In this document: piece by piece, positions 18,004-25,765 of the stretch
How positions within the stretch are numbered: the stretch's first letter is position 1
How the letters are laid out: the number at the start of each line of letters is the position of its first letter
NCBI RefSeq assembly: GCF_002174305.1
Contig: NZ_MIJB01000024.1
Span: forward strand, 62,001 to 126,000
Origin: Aeromicrobium sp. PE09-221
GTDB taxonomy: Bacteria > Actinomycetota > Actinomycetes > Propionibacteriales > Nocardioidaceae
Reading direction: 5' to 3'
DNA length: 64,000 bases
Notes under the pieces: generated by a model
What the model saw: only the letters and a program-made list of their open reading frames with translations
Databases searched by the model: none
What the model was told of the DNA's origin: nothing
Position numbers and translations under genes: made by a program

Positions 18004-18435
18004 ATGCTCAAGGGCTTCAAGGACTTCCTGTTCCGCGGCAATATCGTCGACCTCGCGGTCGCGGTGGTCGTCGGCACGGCCTTCACCGCGCTTGTCGCGG
18101 CCTTCACCTCGTCGTTCATCGACCCGCTCATCGCCTCGCTCGGCGGGGTCGACGCTCAGGGATTCGGCTTCCGAGTCCTCGGCGACAACCCGAACACCTT
18201 CATCGATATCGGCGGCTTCATCAACGCGGTCATCACCTTCATCATCACCGCCGCGGTGGTGTACTTCATCTTCGTCGTGCCCTCGAAGCGACTGCTGGAG
18301 CGCCTGCAGCGCGGCGAGGAGCCCGAGCCGGAAGGCCCGACCGAGGACATCCTGCTGCTGCGCGAGATCCGCGACGCGCTCGCCGGAGGGGATTTCGAGC
18401 GCGGGTCCGATACTCCCCCGGCCGACCGCACGTAG
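18004..18435 (+). CDS. mscL: Large-conductance mechanosensitive channel MscL
   Basis: 143 residues from ATG 18004. The N-terminal amphipathic segment MLKGFKDFLFRGNIVDLAVA leads into TM1 with the pore-lining glycine/valine pattern VVVGTAFTALVAAF. A periplasmic loop (about residues 45-72) and TM2 (FINAVITFIITAAVVYFIFV) follow. The cytoplasmic C-terminal helix carries an acidic run RGEEPEPEGPTEDILLLREI. It is the osmotic safety valve of the cytoplasmic membrane. Sequence features match the M. tuberculosis-type MscL. The stop is three bases from the convergent small gene. Confidence 0.96.
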   Translation: MLKGFKDFLFRGNIVDLAVAVVVGTAFTALVAAFTSSFIDPLIASLGGVDAQGFGFRVLGDNPNTFIDIGGFINAVITFIITAAVVYFIFVVPSKRLLERLQRGEEPEPEGPTEDILLLREIRDALAGGDFERGSDTPPADRT

Positions 18436-18438
18436 CGG

Positions 18439-18609
18439 TCAGCTCCCGTGGTGCGGGGGCCGATCGCGTAGGATCTCGCGTTCGCGCGATCCGGTGTCGT
18501 CGCCTCCCGGATCGCGCTCGTCGCTCGTCGTCTCGGGCATCAGATCGCCCAGCAGTTCCGCGGCGCGGCGCAACCGCTGCCGGCGTTGCGATGCGGTCTC
18601 GTCAGTCAC
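18439..18609 (-). CDS. Conserved small actinobacterial protein of unknown function
   Basis: 56 residues from GTG 18609, overlapping the stop of the upstream epimerase gene by 8 bp. It is polar and helical with no membrane segment: RRQRLRRAAELLGDLMPETT, then SDERDPG, and a C-terminal REREILRDRPPHHGS. The T-S-D-E-R-D and R-P-P-H-H-G motifs recall small uncharacterised actinobacterial proteins that I have seen in other genomes, but I cannot name a family. High third-position G+C and the coupled start support that it is translated. Confidence 0.65.
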   Translation of the reverse strand: MTDETASQRRQRLRRAAELLGDLMPETTSDERDPGGDDTGSREREILRDRPPHHGS

Positions 18610-19498
18610 GGGCGGGGAACCAGTCCTCGGTGAGTTCACGGTGGCGCGGTCGCCATCCGGTGCGTTCGGTGAAGAGTGCTGAGCTGACGCGATGCGAACG
18701 GGTCAGCATCTCCATCTTGTCACCGCCGAGTTCGACGATCCAGGGAGCGAGGAAGTCCCCGTGCTCGCGTCCGGCGGCCACCGCGATCAGATCCGCATAG
18801 GTCCGTCGGCGCAACGGCTCCGCTCCGACATTGTAGGCGCCGGGCGGGGCCCCGAGTGCCGCCACCACGGAGGTGCCGATGTCGTCGGGATGGATGACGT
18901 GCATCCATCCGTCCGGGTCGCCGAGGGCGAAGGGCTTGCCGCGCCGGGCGCGGCTCAGCACATAGCGCGTATTGCGGTCATCGCCGACGATGAGCCCGTA
19001 GCGCAGCCGCACCGACACACCGCCGGTCTGTTCGATCGACCGGGCATGGTCCTCGGCGATGACGAGAGCCTCGGTGACCCAGGTGACGTCGACCGGCGAG
19101 GACTCATCGATCCACTCGTCCCCCCGCCCCTGGTAGATGAAGCTGAGGCTCTGCTGCACGAACCGCGCGATCCTCAGCTCGCGCGCCATCTCGGCCACGG
19201 TCGCCGCGCCCTCTCGGCGCAGGCGATTGACGGCGGTCAGCGAACCGGGACGGTAGGCGGTCGCGCCGATCGGGATGCGGGTGGCGAAGTTGACCACGAC
19301 ATCGCAGCCATCCATGCCCGCCCGCAGCGCGGTCGGATCGAACACGTCCCCGTACCAGGCCTGTCCTCCATGACGCTCCACGAGCTCGGCAGCACCGGGA
19401 CTGCGCACCAGACCGACGACATCGTGCCCGGCCTCGACCAGGGCGTCGACGGTGGCCAGACCCATGACGCCGTTGGCGCCGGTCAAGAAGACGCGCAC
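18602..19498 (-). CDS. NAD-dependent epimerase/dehydratase (extended SDR)
   Basis: 298 residues. The Rossmann glycine motif is MRVFLTGANGVMG at the N-terminus (TGxxGxxG). DVVVNFATRIPIG is the strand-4 region. The usual YxxxK is not obvious: at the expected place the sequence reads ALVIAEDHARSIE after FIYQGRGDEW, so the catalytic Tyr/Lys may be shifted or missing. LRYGLIVGDDRNTRYVL and GWMHVIHPDDIGT fit the substrate half of nucleotide-sugar epimerase relatives. Substrate unknown. It lies four bases after the HAD gene and overlaps the small downstream gene. Confidence 0.85.
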   Translation of the reverse strand: MRVFLTGANGVMGLATVDALVEAGHDVVGLVRSPGAAELVERHGGQAWYGDVFDPTALRAGMDGCDVVVNFATRIPIGATAYRPGSLTAVNRLRREGAATVAEMARELRIARFVQQSLSFIYQGRGDEWIDESSPVDVTWVTEALVIAEDHARSIEQTGGVSVRLRYGLIVGDDRNTRYVLSRARRGKPFALGDPDGWMHVIHPDDIGTSVVAALGAPPGAYNVGAEPLRRRTYADLIAVAAGREHGDFLAPWIVELGGDKMEMLTRSHRVSSALFTERTGWRPRHRELTEDWFPARD

Positions 19499-19501
19499 GG
19501 C

Positions 19502-20287
19502 CTACCCCACCAGGTCGACGATATCGGCGATCGAGTCGACGACGCGGCTGGGCCGGTAGGGGAACCTTTCGATCTCCTCACGGCGCGTGGAGCCGGTCAT
19601 CACCAAGATGGTGCGCAGGCCGGCTTCCAGCCCGGAGAGCACATCGGTGTCCATCCGGTCGCCGATCATGACCGTGGTCTCGGAGTGGGCCTGGATCTGG
19701 TTGAGGGCACTGCGCATCATCAGCGGATTGGGCTTGCCGACGAAGTAGGGCTCGATCCCCGTGGCCCGGGTGATGAGCGCCGCGACGGAGCCGGTGGCCG
19801 GCAGCGGTCCGGTCGGCGAAGGCCCTGTGGTGTCGGGATTGGTGGCGATGAAGCGGGCACCGCCGACGATCAGCTGGATCGCGCGGGTGATCGCCTCGAA
19901 GGAGTAGGTGCGGGTCTCCCCGAGCACGACGTACTCGGGATCACGGGAGGTCATCGTGTACCCGACGTCGTAGAGCGCCTGAGTCAGCCCGGACTCGCCG
20001 ATGACATAGGCGGTGCCGTTCTCGCGTTGCTCACTGAGGAACTTGGCCGTGGCCAGGGCGCTCGTCCAGATCGCACCCTCGGGTACGTCGATGCCGCTCG
20101 TGCGGAGCCGGGCGCGCAGGTCCCGCGGGGTGTAGATCGAGTTATTGGTCAGCACGATGAACTTGCGGCCACTGTCGCGGAGGGCGCGGATGAACTCCGC
20201 CGCACCGTCGATGGCGCGTTCCTCGTGCACGAGGACGCCGTCCATGTCGGTCAGCCAGTTCTCGATCGATTTGTCCATGTCACCCAT
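19502..20287 (-). CDS. HAD-superfamily (subclass IIA) phosphatase, NagD-like
   Basis: 261 residues, starting at 20287 or at the ATG three codons later. Motif I is WLTDMDGVLVHEE, where the second Asp of DxDG is the general acid. Motif II is IVLTNNS, the C2A cap covers about residues 80-200, the Lys of motif III is VGKPNPLMM, and motif IV is MIGDRMDTDVLSGLEAG. It belongs to the NagD/AraL/4-nitrophenylphosphatase group, acting on small phosphorylated metabolites. The first residues MGDMDKSIENWLTDMDG match actinobacterial homologues. Likely co-transcribed with the downstream epimerase. Confidence 0.92.
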   Translation of the reverse strand: MGDMDKSIENWLTDMDGVLVHEERAIDGAAEFIRALRDSGRKFIVLTNNSIYTPRDLRARLRTSGIDVPEGAIWTSALATAKFLSEQRENGTAYVIGESGLTQALYDVGYTMTSRDPEYVVLGETRTYSFEAITRAIQLIVGGARFIATNPDTTGPSPTGPLPATGSVAALITRATGIEPYFVGKPNPLMMRSALNQIQAHSETTVMIGDRMDTDVLSGLEAGLRTILVMTGSTRREEIERFPYRPSRVVDSIADIVDLVG

Positions 20288-20301
20288 TGTCGCCTACCGG
20301 C

Positions 20302-21231
20302 TCAGCCGGACAGGCCGAAGAACTCGGTCATGAGTGCTGTGATGTTGATCGAGCGGGTGCTGCTGCCGAGGCCGGGCAGCGAGGGGCCTCCGGGCCAGTG
20401 GTGCCCTTCACCGTCGATCACGTAGAACACAAGGCGGCTCTCGTCGCGACAGACATCCCATCGGGTCACCTGGACGTCCTCGGCGATCTGCTCGCGTTCG
20501 ACGTGCGCGCAACCGTCGTGCACGGCCCACGCGTTCATGACCTCGGTGGCCGGTTCGACCCACTGGATGACGGTCTCACCGCCGACGAAGGGCACCACGG
20601 GATCGGCAGTGCCGTGGGCGTAGATGATCGACGCGGGCGGCGCGCCACCGCAGCGTTCTGGCACGTAACCGGGAGCCGCGACGGCTCCGAAGGCCTTGAA
20701 TCGCAAGCTCGGGAGACAGGCGGCCGCGAAGGTCATGGCCGATCCGTTGGAGAAGCCGGTCATGAAGACGCGTTCGTCGTCACCGCACCAGGCGTCGACG
20801 ACGTGCTCGCGCAGGTCGGCGATGAAGGCGAAGTCCGATCCGTCGACCTCCGGTCCGGTGGAGAAGTCCCAGAGCGCGGGCGTCCCCTCGGCCTGGGGGG
20901 CGATCACGATGAAGCCGTACTGCTGCCCGTACTCGGGGAAGCCGGTGTAGGCCATCGCGGCGGTCGCCTCTCCCCCGCGGCCGTGCGTGACGAAGACCAC
21001 GGGAAGACGCTCGCCGTTGAACCCGTCGGGAATGTCGACTACGAAGCGCCGCTCCTCGCCGTCGACATCGAGCGTGTGGGTGGAGGTGCCGGGCTCGGGC
21101 ACCTCGCACGCCCCCGTTGGCCCGGCGTTCCAGCTGGGAGCCGGCGGCGGCGAGGGGGCCGGAGCGGGTTCCCTCGCGCACGCCGCCACCGATGCGCTCA
21201 GGACGAGCAGCACGATGATCCGTCGAAGCAC
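20302..21231 (-). CDS. Lipoprotein esterase of the LpqC/PHB-depolymerase-like family
   Basis: 309 residues. The N-terminus has two Arg, a hydrophobic stretch and a lipobox VAAC (Cys near residue 18), predicting an acylated, membrane-attached exported protein; a Pro/Ala-rich linker follows. The alpha/beta-hydrolase core has VVFVTHGRGGEA (oxyanion region), the nucleophile elbow GFSNGSAM (Ser near residue 172), the acid region HGTADPVVPF and the His motif GEGHHWPGG. This is the LpqC/feruloyl esterase-polyhydroxybutyrate depolymerase type. Substrate unknown. It ends 14 bases before the HAD gene. Confidence 0.88.
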   Translation of the reverse strand: MLRRIIVLLVLSASVAACAREPAPAPSPPPAPSWNAGPTGACEVPEPGTSTHTLDVDGEERRFVVDIPDGFNGERLPVVFVTHGRGGEATAAMAYTGFPEYGQQYGFIVIAPQAEGTPALWDFSTGPEVDGSDFAFIADLREHVVDAWCGDDERVFMTGFSNGSAMTFAAACLPSLRFKAFGAVAAPGYVPERCGGAPPASIIYAHGTADPVVPFVGGETVIQWVEPATEVMNAWAVHDGCAHVEREQIAEDVQVTRWDVCRDESRLVFYVIDGEGHHWPGGPSLPGLGSSTRSINITALMTEFFGLSG

Positions 21232-21299
21232 GCCACGAGTGTGCCACTGTCGACGCCGAGATTCGACGCGACGATCCCCCGTGGGATGATGTTCGCGTC

Positions 21300-21372
21300 G
21301 CCTCCGTAGCTCAGGGGATAGAGCACCGCTCTCCTAAAGCGGGTGTCGCAGGTTCGAATCCTGCCGGGGGCG
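21300..21372 (+). tRNA. tRNA-Arg (anticodon CCT)
   Basis: Cloverleaf of 73 bases. The acceptor stem pairs GCCTCCG with CGGGGGC (one G-U pair), and the D arm is GCTC...GAGC. The anticodon stem is CCGCT/AGCGG with loop CTCCTAA, anticodon CCT (reads AGG). The T arm is GCAGG-TTCGAAT-CCTGC, and the discriminator base is G. CCA is not encoded. The 3' end (CTGCCGGGGGC) is repeated just beyond the adjoining IS element, so this tRNA is a probable integration site. The gene itself looks intact. Confidence 0.96.
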
Positions 21373-21397
21373 CTTTGTGATCTCTCAAGAGATCGGA

Positions 21398-21431
21398 GAC
21401 ACCCGGACCTGCGGATGCAGGTCCGGGTGTC
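21398..21431 (-). terminator. Terminator hairpin of the IS transposase
   Basis: A perfect 15-base-pair stem (21398-21412 with 21417-21431) with a GGAT loop begins one base after the transposase stop codon on the minus strand. Its outer part overlaps the inverted-repeat end of the element, so it may also block outside transcription reading into the element. Confidence 0.65.
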
Positions 21432-21432
21432 G

Positions 21433-22593
21433 TCATTTCTGGGGTTGGTAGTCGCGTTCTGGGTTGATTTCCAGGTCGCGGAGGAGTTCTCCGGTGGCGG
21501 CTGCGACGACGCGGACGTGGAGGTCGACCACGAGCAGGATGACGTGGGTTCGGGCGTGGGTTCTGCCGATGCCGATGTGGTGGAGTCGTCCGGCGATGCG
21601 CAGGGTGACGACGCCGCTGGCGTCGACGCGGTCGTGTCGGATCCGGGTGTGGGTTTCGGCGTCGCGGCTGCTCGAGGGCAGTGCTTTGGGGAGCGCGTCA
21701 TATCGGCTGGCGGGGGTCGCTCGGTGCGGGAGTGAGCGGTGCGGCCGATGGTGGTTGTAGTGCTCGACGAACTCGTCCAGGAGTTCCTGCAGCTCGGCGA
21801 GCGTGGCCGGCTGCCGCGGTTGGGCGCGGAGCCATTTCTTGAGGGTCTGCTGGAACCGTTCGACCTTGCCCTGGGTGGTGGGGTGGTTCGCTCGGCCGTT
21901 CTTCTGGATGACGTGGAGGCGGCGGAGTTCGTTCTCCAGGGCGTTGCGGCCGGGCCGGCTCGCGAATCGGGTGGTGAAGACCATGCCGTTGTCGGTCAGG
22001 GTCGACGCTGGGATTCCAGCAGCTCTGACGGCTTCGCGGAACGCGTCGCGCACGATGATCGCGGTCACGACGCGGCGGGCGGTGACACCGATGGCTTTGC
22101 GGGTGCAGTCGTCGAGCCAGGTCAGGATCTCGACGCCCGTGCCGTCGGTGAGGCGGTAGTGGGTGAAGTCGGATTGCCAGCACTCGTTGGGTAGGGAGGC
22201 CTCGAATCGGACGTAGGAGGACTTGGGGCGCTTCTTCGGTGAGGGTTCGACCAGGCCGGCGCGGGTCAGGTAGCGGCTGATCGTCGCTGGCGAGACGGTG
22301 GTGTCGTGGTGGTGTTCGAGGTGCCAGGCAATGGTGTCGGGGCCGGCGTCCAGGCCCTGCTCGGACAGCTCGTGTCGCAGGCTCACGATCAGCTCGACCA
22401 CCGCTGGGGCGATCGCGCTCGGTGAGCTCTTCGGACGACGGGACCGTGGCTCGAGGGCTGCGTCGCCCTCGGCTTCGTAGCGGGCTTTGAGCTTGTAGAC
22501 CCAGGAGCGGTGCACGTTGTAGCGGACGGCGACCTCAGCAGGTGACTGGTGCTCGACGAACAACGCGGTGATGACCAGACGAGCCTTCGACAT
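21433..22593 (-). CDS. IS481-family transposase
   Basis: 386 residues, full length. An N-terminal helix-turn-helix (EVAVRYNVHRSWVYKLKARY) and an HTH_29/33-like segment (ISRYLTRAGLVEPSPKKRPK) precede the rve integrase core. The DDE triad is Asp in CWQSDFTHY, Asp in TLTDNGMVF and Glu in GKVERFQQTLKKWL. A C-terminal beta-rich tail ends in NPERDYQPQK. No frameshift or stop is seen, so the element may be active. The start ATG lies 20 bases inside the inner terminal repeat. Confidence 0.95.
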   Translation of the reverse strand: MSKARLVITALFVEHQSPAEVAVRYNVHRSWVYKLKARYEAEGDAALEPRSRRPKSSPSAIAPAVVELIVSLRHELSEQGLDAGPDTIAWHLEHHHDTTVSPATISRYLTRAGLVEPSPKKRPKSSYVRFEASLPNECWQSDFTHYRLTDGTGVEILTWLDDCTRKAIGVTARRVVTAIIVRDAFREAVRAAGIPASTLTDNGMVFTTRFASRPGRNALENELRRLHVIQKNGRANHPTTQGKVERFQQTLKKWLRAQPRQPATLAELQELLDEFVEHYNHHRPHRSLPHRATPASRYDALPKALPSSSRDAETHTRIRHDRVDASGVVTLRIAGRLHHIGIGRTHARTHVILLVVDLHVRVVAAATGELLRDLEINPERDYQPQK

Positions 22594-22696
22594 GCCCGAG
22601 CATCAACCCACCCCGGGTGTCTCCGATGTCTTGAGAGATGTGTCGCCGATGTCCTGAACCAGCACACTGCCGGGGGCACACAATGGTCGAAGTTTG

Positions 22697-22731
22697 AACA
22701 TGCGACACCGCAATCAGCGGTGTCGCATGTT
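22697..22731. repeat. Perfect 15-bp inverted repeat beyond the IS
   Basis: AACATGCGACACCGC and its exact complement are separated by AATCA, 30 bases past the IS right end and 12 bases before the orphan membrane gene. It could be an attenuator or operator for that gene, or the terminator of whatever preceded the IS insertion. No downstream U-tract. Confidence 0.5.
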
Positions 22732-22743
22732 TGAGCGAGCCCG

Positions 22744-23106
22744 GTGTACGAGCTGGGATCCTTCGCGCGGTTGCAATGCACCCGGGCCGGCCTGCGCGGG
22801 GGCATCCCCGTCGCGCCGCTCGGGCTCGCCTACTTCGCCACCGGTGTCGCCTGCGCGGGCATGGCACAGACCGGCGACGGCTGGTGGTACCTGCGGATGG
22901 CCGTGTGCTGGTGGACGACGCTCAAGCTCATCGGCAACGCCCTGTACGCCACAGTCATCCTGCCGACCGTCCGCGCACAAGAGAACCTCGCCGTGCGCCG
23001 CGCCATCCGTGAAGAACAGCGCGTTGCAGCCAACGAGGACCAGCCGCGTCAGGTCTGGACACGTGACCGCCGCCTCCAGCTCACCCGGAAGTACGTCACG
23101 ACCTGA
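22744..23106 (+). CDS. Hypothetical membrane protein (accessory)
   Basis: 120 residues from GTG 22744. Two hydrophobic segments are visible (PVAPLGLAYFATGVACAGMA and, after GDGWWYLR, MAVCWWTTLKLIGNALYATV), followed by a charged helical tail rich in Arg and Glu (RAQENLAVRRAIREEQRVAA). I do not recognise the family. It lies between the IS481 element and the toxin-antitoxin pair inside the tRNA-Arg accessory region, so it may be a leftover of the same integrated element as the decayed relaxase. The start is uncertain: no strong ribosome site. Confidence 0.5.
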   Translation: MYELGSFARLQCTRAGLRGGIPVAPLGLAYFATGVACAGMAQTGDGWWYLRMAVCWWTTLKLIGNALYATVILPTVRAQENLAVRRAIREEQRVAANEDQPRQVWTRDRRLQLTRKYVTT

Positions 23107-23148
23107 TCACCAGCGACGTGAGGGCGACACGATGACCGGGAGATGTGA

Positions 23149-23550
23149 TCAGGGTGTGCGGGAGTCGAGGAACGCGCGGGGCGTCATGATCTGCGGGCGA
23201 TCCACGTCGAGTACCAGGAAATGCTTGTCACCGGTCACGATGACATCGACGTCGGCGGCGAGCGCGGCGTCCAGGATGGGCTGATCGTCTACGTCGGCGA
23301 TCGCCAGACCCTCTGAATCAGGTTGGTCGGGCTCGGCCAGCTCGTACTCGATGCTCGCCAAGAGGGTGTCGAGCGCGGGCAGCAGATCGGGACGCTTGCG
23401 GGAGACGACCTCGTGCAGCTCGTCGATGATCCATTGGGTCAGCGCCAGTCGCTCGCCGGCCAGCACGTGAGCCAGCACCTCGCCGGGAGCCGAACGCGGG
23501 AACAGCAGTGCCGAGATGACGACGTTGGTGTCGACCGGCACTCGGATCAC
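23149..23550 (-). CDS. PIN-domain toxin (putative ribonuclease)
   Basis: 133 residues from GTG 23550, overlapping the antitoxin stop as GTGA; a start five codons earlier is possible. The PIN fold begins VPVDTNVVISALLFP (first acidic residue). The mid Glu lies in WIIDELHEVVSRKR, and the last acidic pair is in DDQPILDAALAADVDVIVTG with DKHFL. These are the VapC-type metal-binding acids, though overall it resembles the PIN_3/COG1569 group. It presumably cleaves RNA when unneutralised. It is transcribed after its AbrB-type antitoxin. Confidence 0.88.
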   Translation of the reverse strand: MIRVPVDTNVVISALLFPRSAPGEVLAHVLAGERLALTQWIIDELHEVVSRKRPDLLPALDTLLASIEYELAEPDQPDSEGLAIADVDDQPILDAALAADVDVIVTGDKHFLVLDVDRPQIMTPRAFLDSRTP

Positions 23551-23807
23551 GAAGCGCGGCCCCAACCTCGGACCTCATCGACCAGCGCCTGCACGTCCCC
23601 GTCGTCACGCACGCCGAAGTCCTCGGCCGCGTCGGCGAACGTCTCCTGCGCGCCAGCCAGCGCCGCCAAGGCCGCGTTCGCCACGACGACCTCACCGTTG
23701 GGCTTCTCCACGAACAGCACCTTGTCGCCAGGCATCAGCCGCAGGCGACGTCGTACTTCGGCGGGCACGGTGATCTGCCCGTTGGCCGACAGCTTCGCCA
23801 GGTTCAT
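23547..23807 (-). CDS. AbrB/MazE-type (SpoVT fold) antitoxin
   Basis: 86 residues from ATG 23807. The N-terminal swapped-hairpin DNA-binding domain reads KLSANGQITVPAEVRRRLRL, then PGDKVLFVEKPNGEVVVAN. The C-terminal 40 residues are acidic and helical (FADAAEDFGVRDDGDVQALV), typical of a toxin-wrapping tail. It is coupled to the PIN toxin by a four-base overlap. It probably represses its own promoter, which lies between 23808 and the relaxase remnant. Addiction modules of this kind often persist after the host element decays. Confidence 0.88.
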   Translation of the reverse strand: MNLAKLSANGQITVPAEVRRRLRLMPGDKVLFVEKPNGEVVVANAALAALAGAQETFADAAEDFGVRDDGDVQALVDEVRGWGRAS

Positions 23808-23895
23808 CAGGACACTCGATTCTTGAGAACTCCGAGTTTACCCGTCCGGGCCGGGAGCGACCAGAGTCTCCTCACAGAGCTCGTACCTGACTGGT

Positions 23896-25686
23896 GTGAC
23901 GGCGTCGATACGGTGCTCAGCGCGGGTGAGGGCTATCGCTACCTGCTCAAGACGGTCGCGGCCGGTGATGGTGATCGGGACATGTCGTTCCCGTTGACCC
24001 GCTACTACGCGGAGAAGGGAACTCCGCCGGGTCGCTGGCTCGGGTCGGGGTCTGCCGGGCTTCGGCGGCGACATCGGCGTGGGCGAGGAGGTTACCGAGA
24101 AGCAATTGCGCCGTCTGCTCGGCCAGGGGCGTTACCCGGTCACGGGTGAGGCGTTGGGGCGGGCGTATCCCCGGTTCAAGACCACTGCCAACGCCCGGGG
24201 CGAACCCTGGATCTGCTGGCCGGACCGGCCGGGACCGTGAAGACCACCACACTCGGTGCGCTGCGCCGTGCGTGGGAACGCGAGCACGGAATCGGGTCGG
24301 TGGTCGGGCTGGCACCGTCGGCTGCCGCTGCCGACGTGTGGGCCGCGGACCTGGGCATCGGCACGGAGAACACCGCCAAGTGGCGTCACGAGCATCGCGA
24401 GGGCCGCTGGGATCTTGCGGCCGGTCAGCTCGTGCTGGTCGACGAGGCCTCCCTGGCGGGCACGCTCGCGTTGGAGGAAATCGCCTCCCATGCGGCCGAG
24501 GTCGGAGCGAAGATCGTGCTCGTCGGCGATTGGGGTCAGCTGACCGCCATCGACGCCGGCGGCGCGTTCGGGATGCTGGTCCGTGACCGCGGCGCCGCTC
24601 CCGAGCTGACCGACGTGCGCAGGTTCAGCCATGAGTGGGAGAAGACCGCCTCGCTGCGTCTGCGGCTCGGGCACGCCGACGTCATCGACCCCTACGATCA
24701 GCACGGCCGACTACTCGGCGGCGACCATGACGACATCCTCGAGAACGCCTACGCCGCCTGGCAGCACGACACCGCCGCCGGAAAGACCAGCGTGCTGATC
24801 GCCGAGACCCTCGATACCGTCACCAGCCTCAACGCCCGCGCCGGCACCGACCGCGTTCTACGTCGCCACCGACGCTGCCCACCTCGAAGAACACCAGAAG
24901 CACGACGGGCCCGTGACCGCCGCCACCGTCGCGCGTGCAGTGGTCCAACACGAGGGCGCCGAGAAGTCCGCACACGAGACCATCACCGCCGAACACGAAG
25001 CATGGTCCTCGATCGGGCATCTGGCCGACCAGTAAGAGACCATCGCCCAGCAAGCCCAGGCCGAGAAGGTGGAGACCGTTCTCGCCGGCTCCGGGCTCAC
25101 GCTCGCCCAGGTGGAGGACCTGATCGACTCCGAGGCGTTCGGCTCCCTGATCGCCGAACTTCGGCGCGGGCAGGCAGGCGGCGCCGATCCCGCCAATCTC
25201 ATCACCCGAGCCGTGGCCGCCGGAGGGCTGGAAGGCCAGGCCGACCTCGCCGCGACCTTGCGCAACCGCGTCAGACGCCTCGCCACCACGTCATCGGGCG
25301 GCACCCGCCGCCCACGCCGCCCCCGTTACATCGCCGGACTCATCCCCGAAGCAACCGGTCCCATGCCCGCCGACATGACCCAAGCCCTTCGTGAGCTGAG
25401 AGAACTCATCGAGCACCGCGCCACCGCCCTCGCCGCCGCCGCGGTCAGCGGCGGGCAGGCGTGGCTACGCGACCTCGGAGCCGCGCCCACTCGTGTGGCT
25501 AACCGGGCTTCGTGGGAACGGGAACTCGCCACCGTGATCGCCTACCGCGACCGCTACGGCATCACCGATCCGTCAGCCGCGCTTGGACCCGCCACCGGGA
25601 CGCAACTTCAACGCGCGGACCGGCAGCGCGCCGACGCCGCCCTCCGCCGGGCACAGCGCCTCACCGCCGCATCCGCTCCCAGGTGA
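23896..25686 (+). pseudogene. Decayed MobF/TraA-type conjugative relaxase-helicase
   Basis: Pieces of a TrwC/TraA-like protein lie in order across different frames. The N-terminus (MTASIR, then LSAGEGYRYLLKTVAAGD) is shifted by a one-base loss near 23912. WLGSGSAGL is shifted by a one-base gain near 24062 into GDIGVGEEVTEKQLRRLLG. Most of the relaxase domain, including the metal-binding histidines, is deleted near 24190. The helicase part (LDLLAGPAGTVKTTTLGALR) has Val for the usual Gly in Walker A. A second large deletion lies near 24856, and an in-frame TAA is at 25033-25035. The tail (25069-25686) remains open. It cannot make a working relaxase; the intact ancestor would have been over 1,100 residues. 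Confidence 0.9.
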
Positions 25687-25765
25687 CGTCCCAGGGAGTG
25701 GATGCTCCTATAGAACAGAGACCCGACCTGTCAACGATTTCGGTCAGTTCTAGACCTAGAACGTG

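Larger units (their letters stand above)
21376..22666. mobile_element. IS481-family insertion sequence (1,291 bp), complete
   Basis: One intact transposase gene is bounded by 26-base imperfect terminal inverted repeats starting TGTG (19 of 26 identical; both end ATCGG-GACA). An inner copy of the same motif lies at 22613-22640 and pairs 26 of 28 with 21379-21406, so the right end has tandem transposase-binding sites. The flanks both carry CTGCCGGGGGC (21361-21371 and 22667-22677), the tRNA-Arg 3' end; the left copy is separated from the IS by four bases. The repeat may be an attachment-site copy or an imprecise target duplication. Confidence 0.85.

Noticed and set aside
22613-22640. Right end of the IS placed at the inner repeat
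   Set aside because: The inner repeat matches the left end better base by base, but the outer copy ending at 22666 gives TGTG...CACA termini aligned over 26 bases, so the element ends there and the inner copy is a tandem binding site.
23823-24149. Apparent 108-codon gene starting before the relaxase
   Set aside because: Its middle part is the frameshifted relaxase N-terminus; the true ancestral start is GTG 23896 in another frame.
25747-25762. GTTCTAGACCTAGAAC as the far attachment site of the integrated element
   Set aside because: It does not resemble the tRNA-Arg 3' end, so it cannot be a partner of the 21361-21371 repeat; it is only a small palindrome near a terminator.
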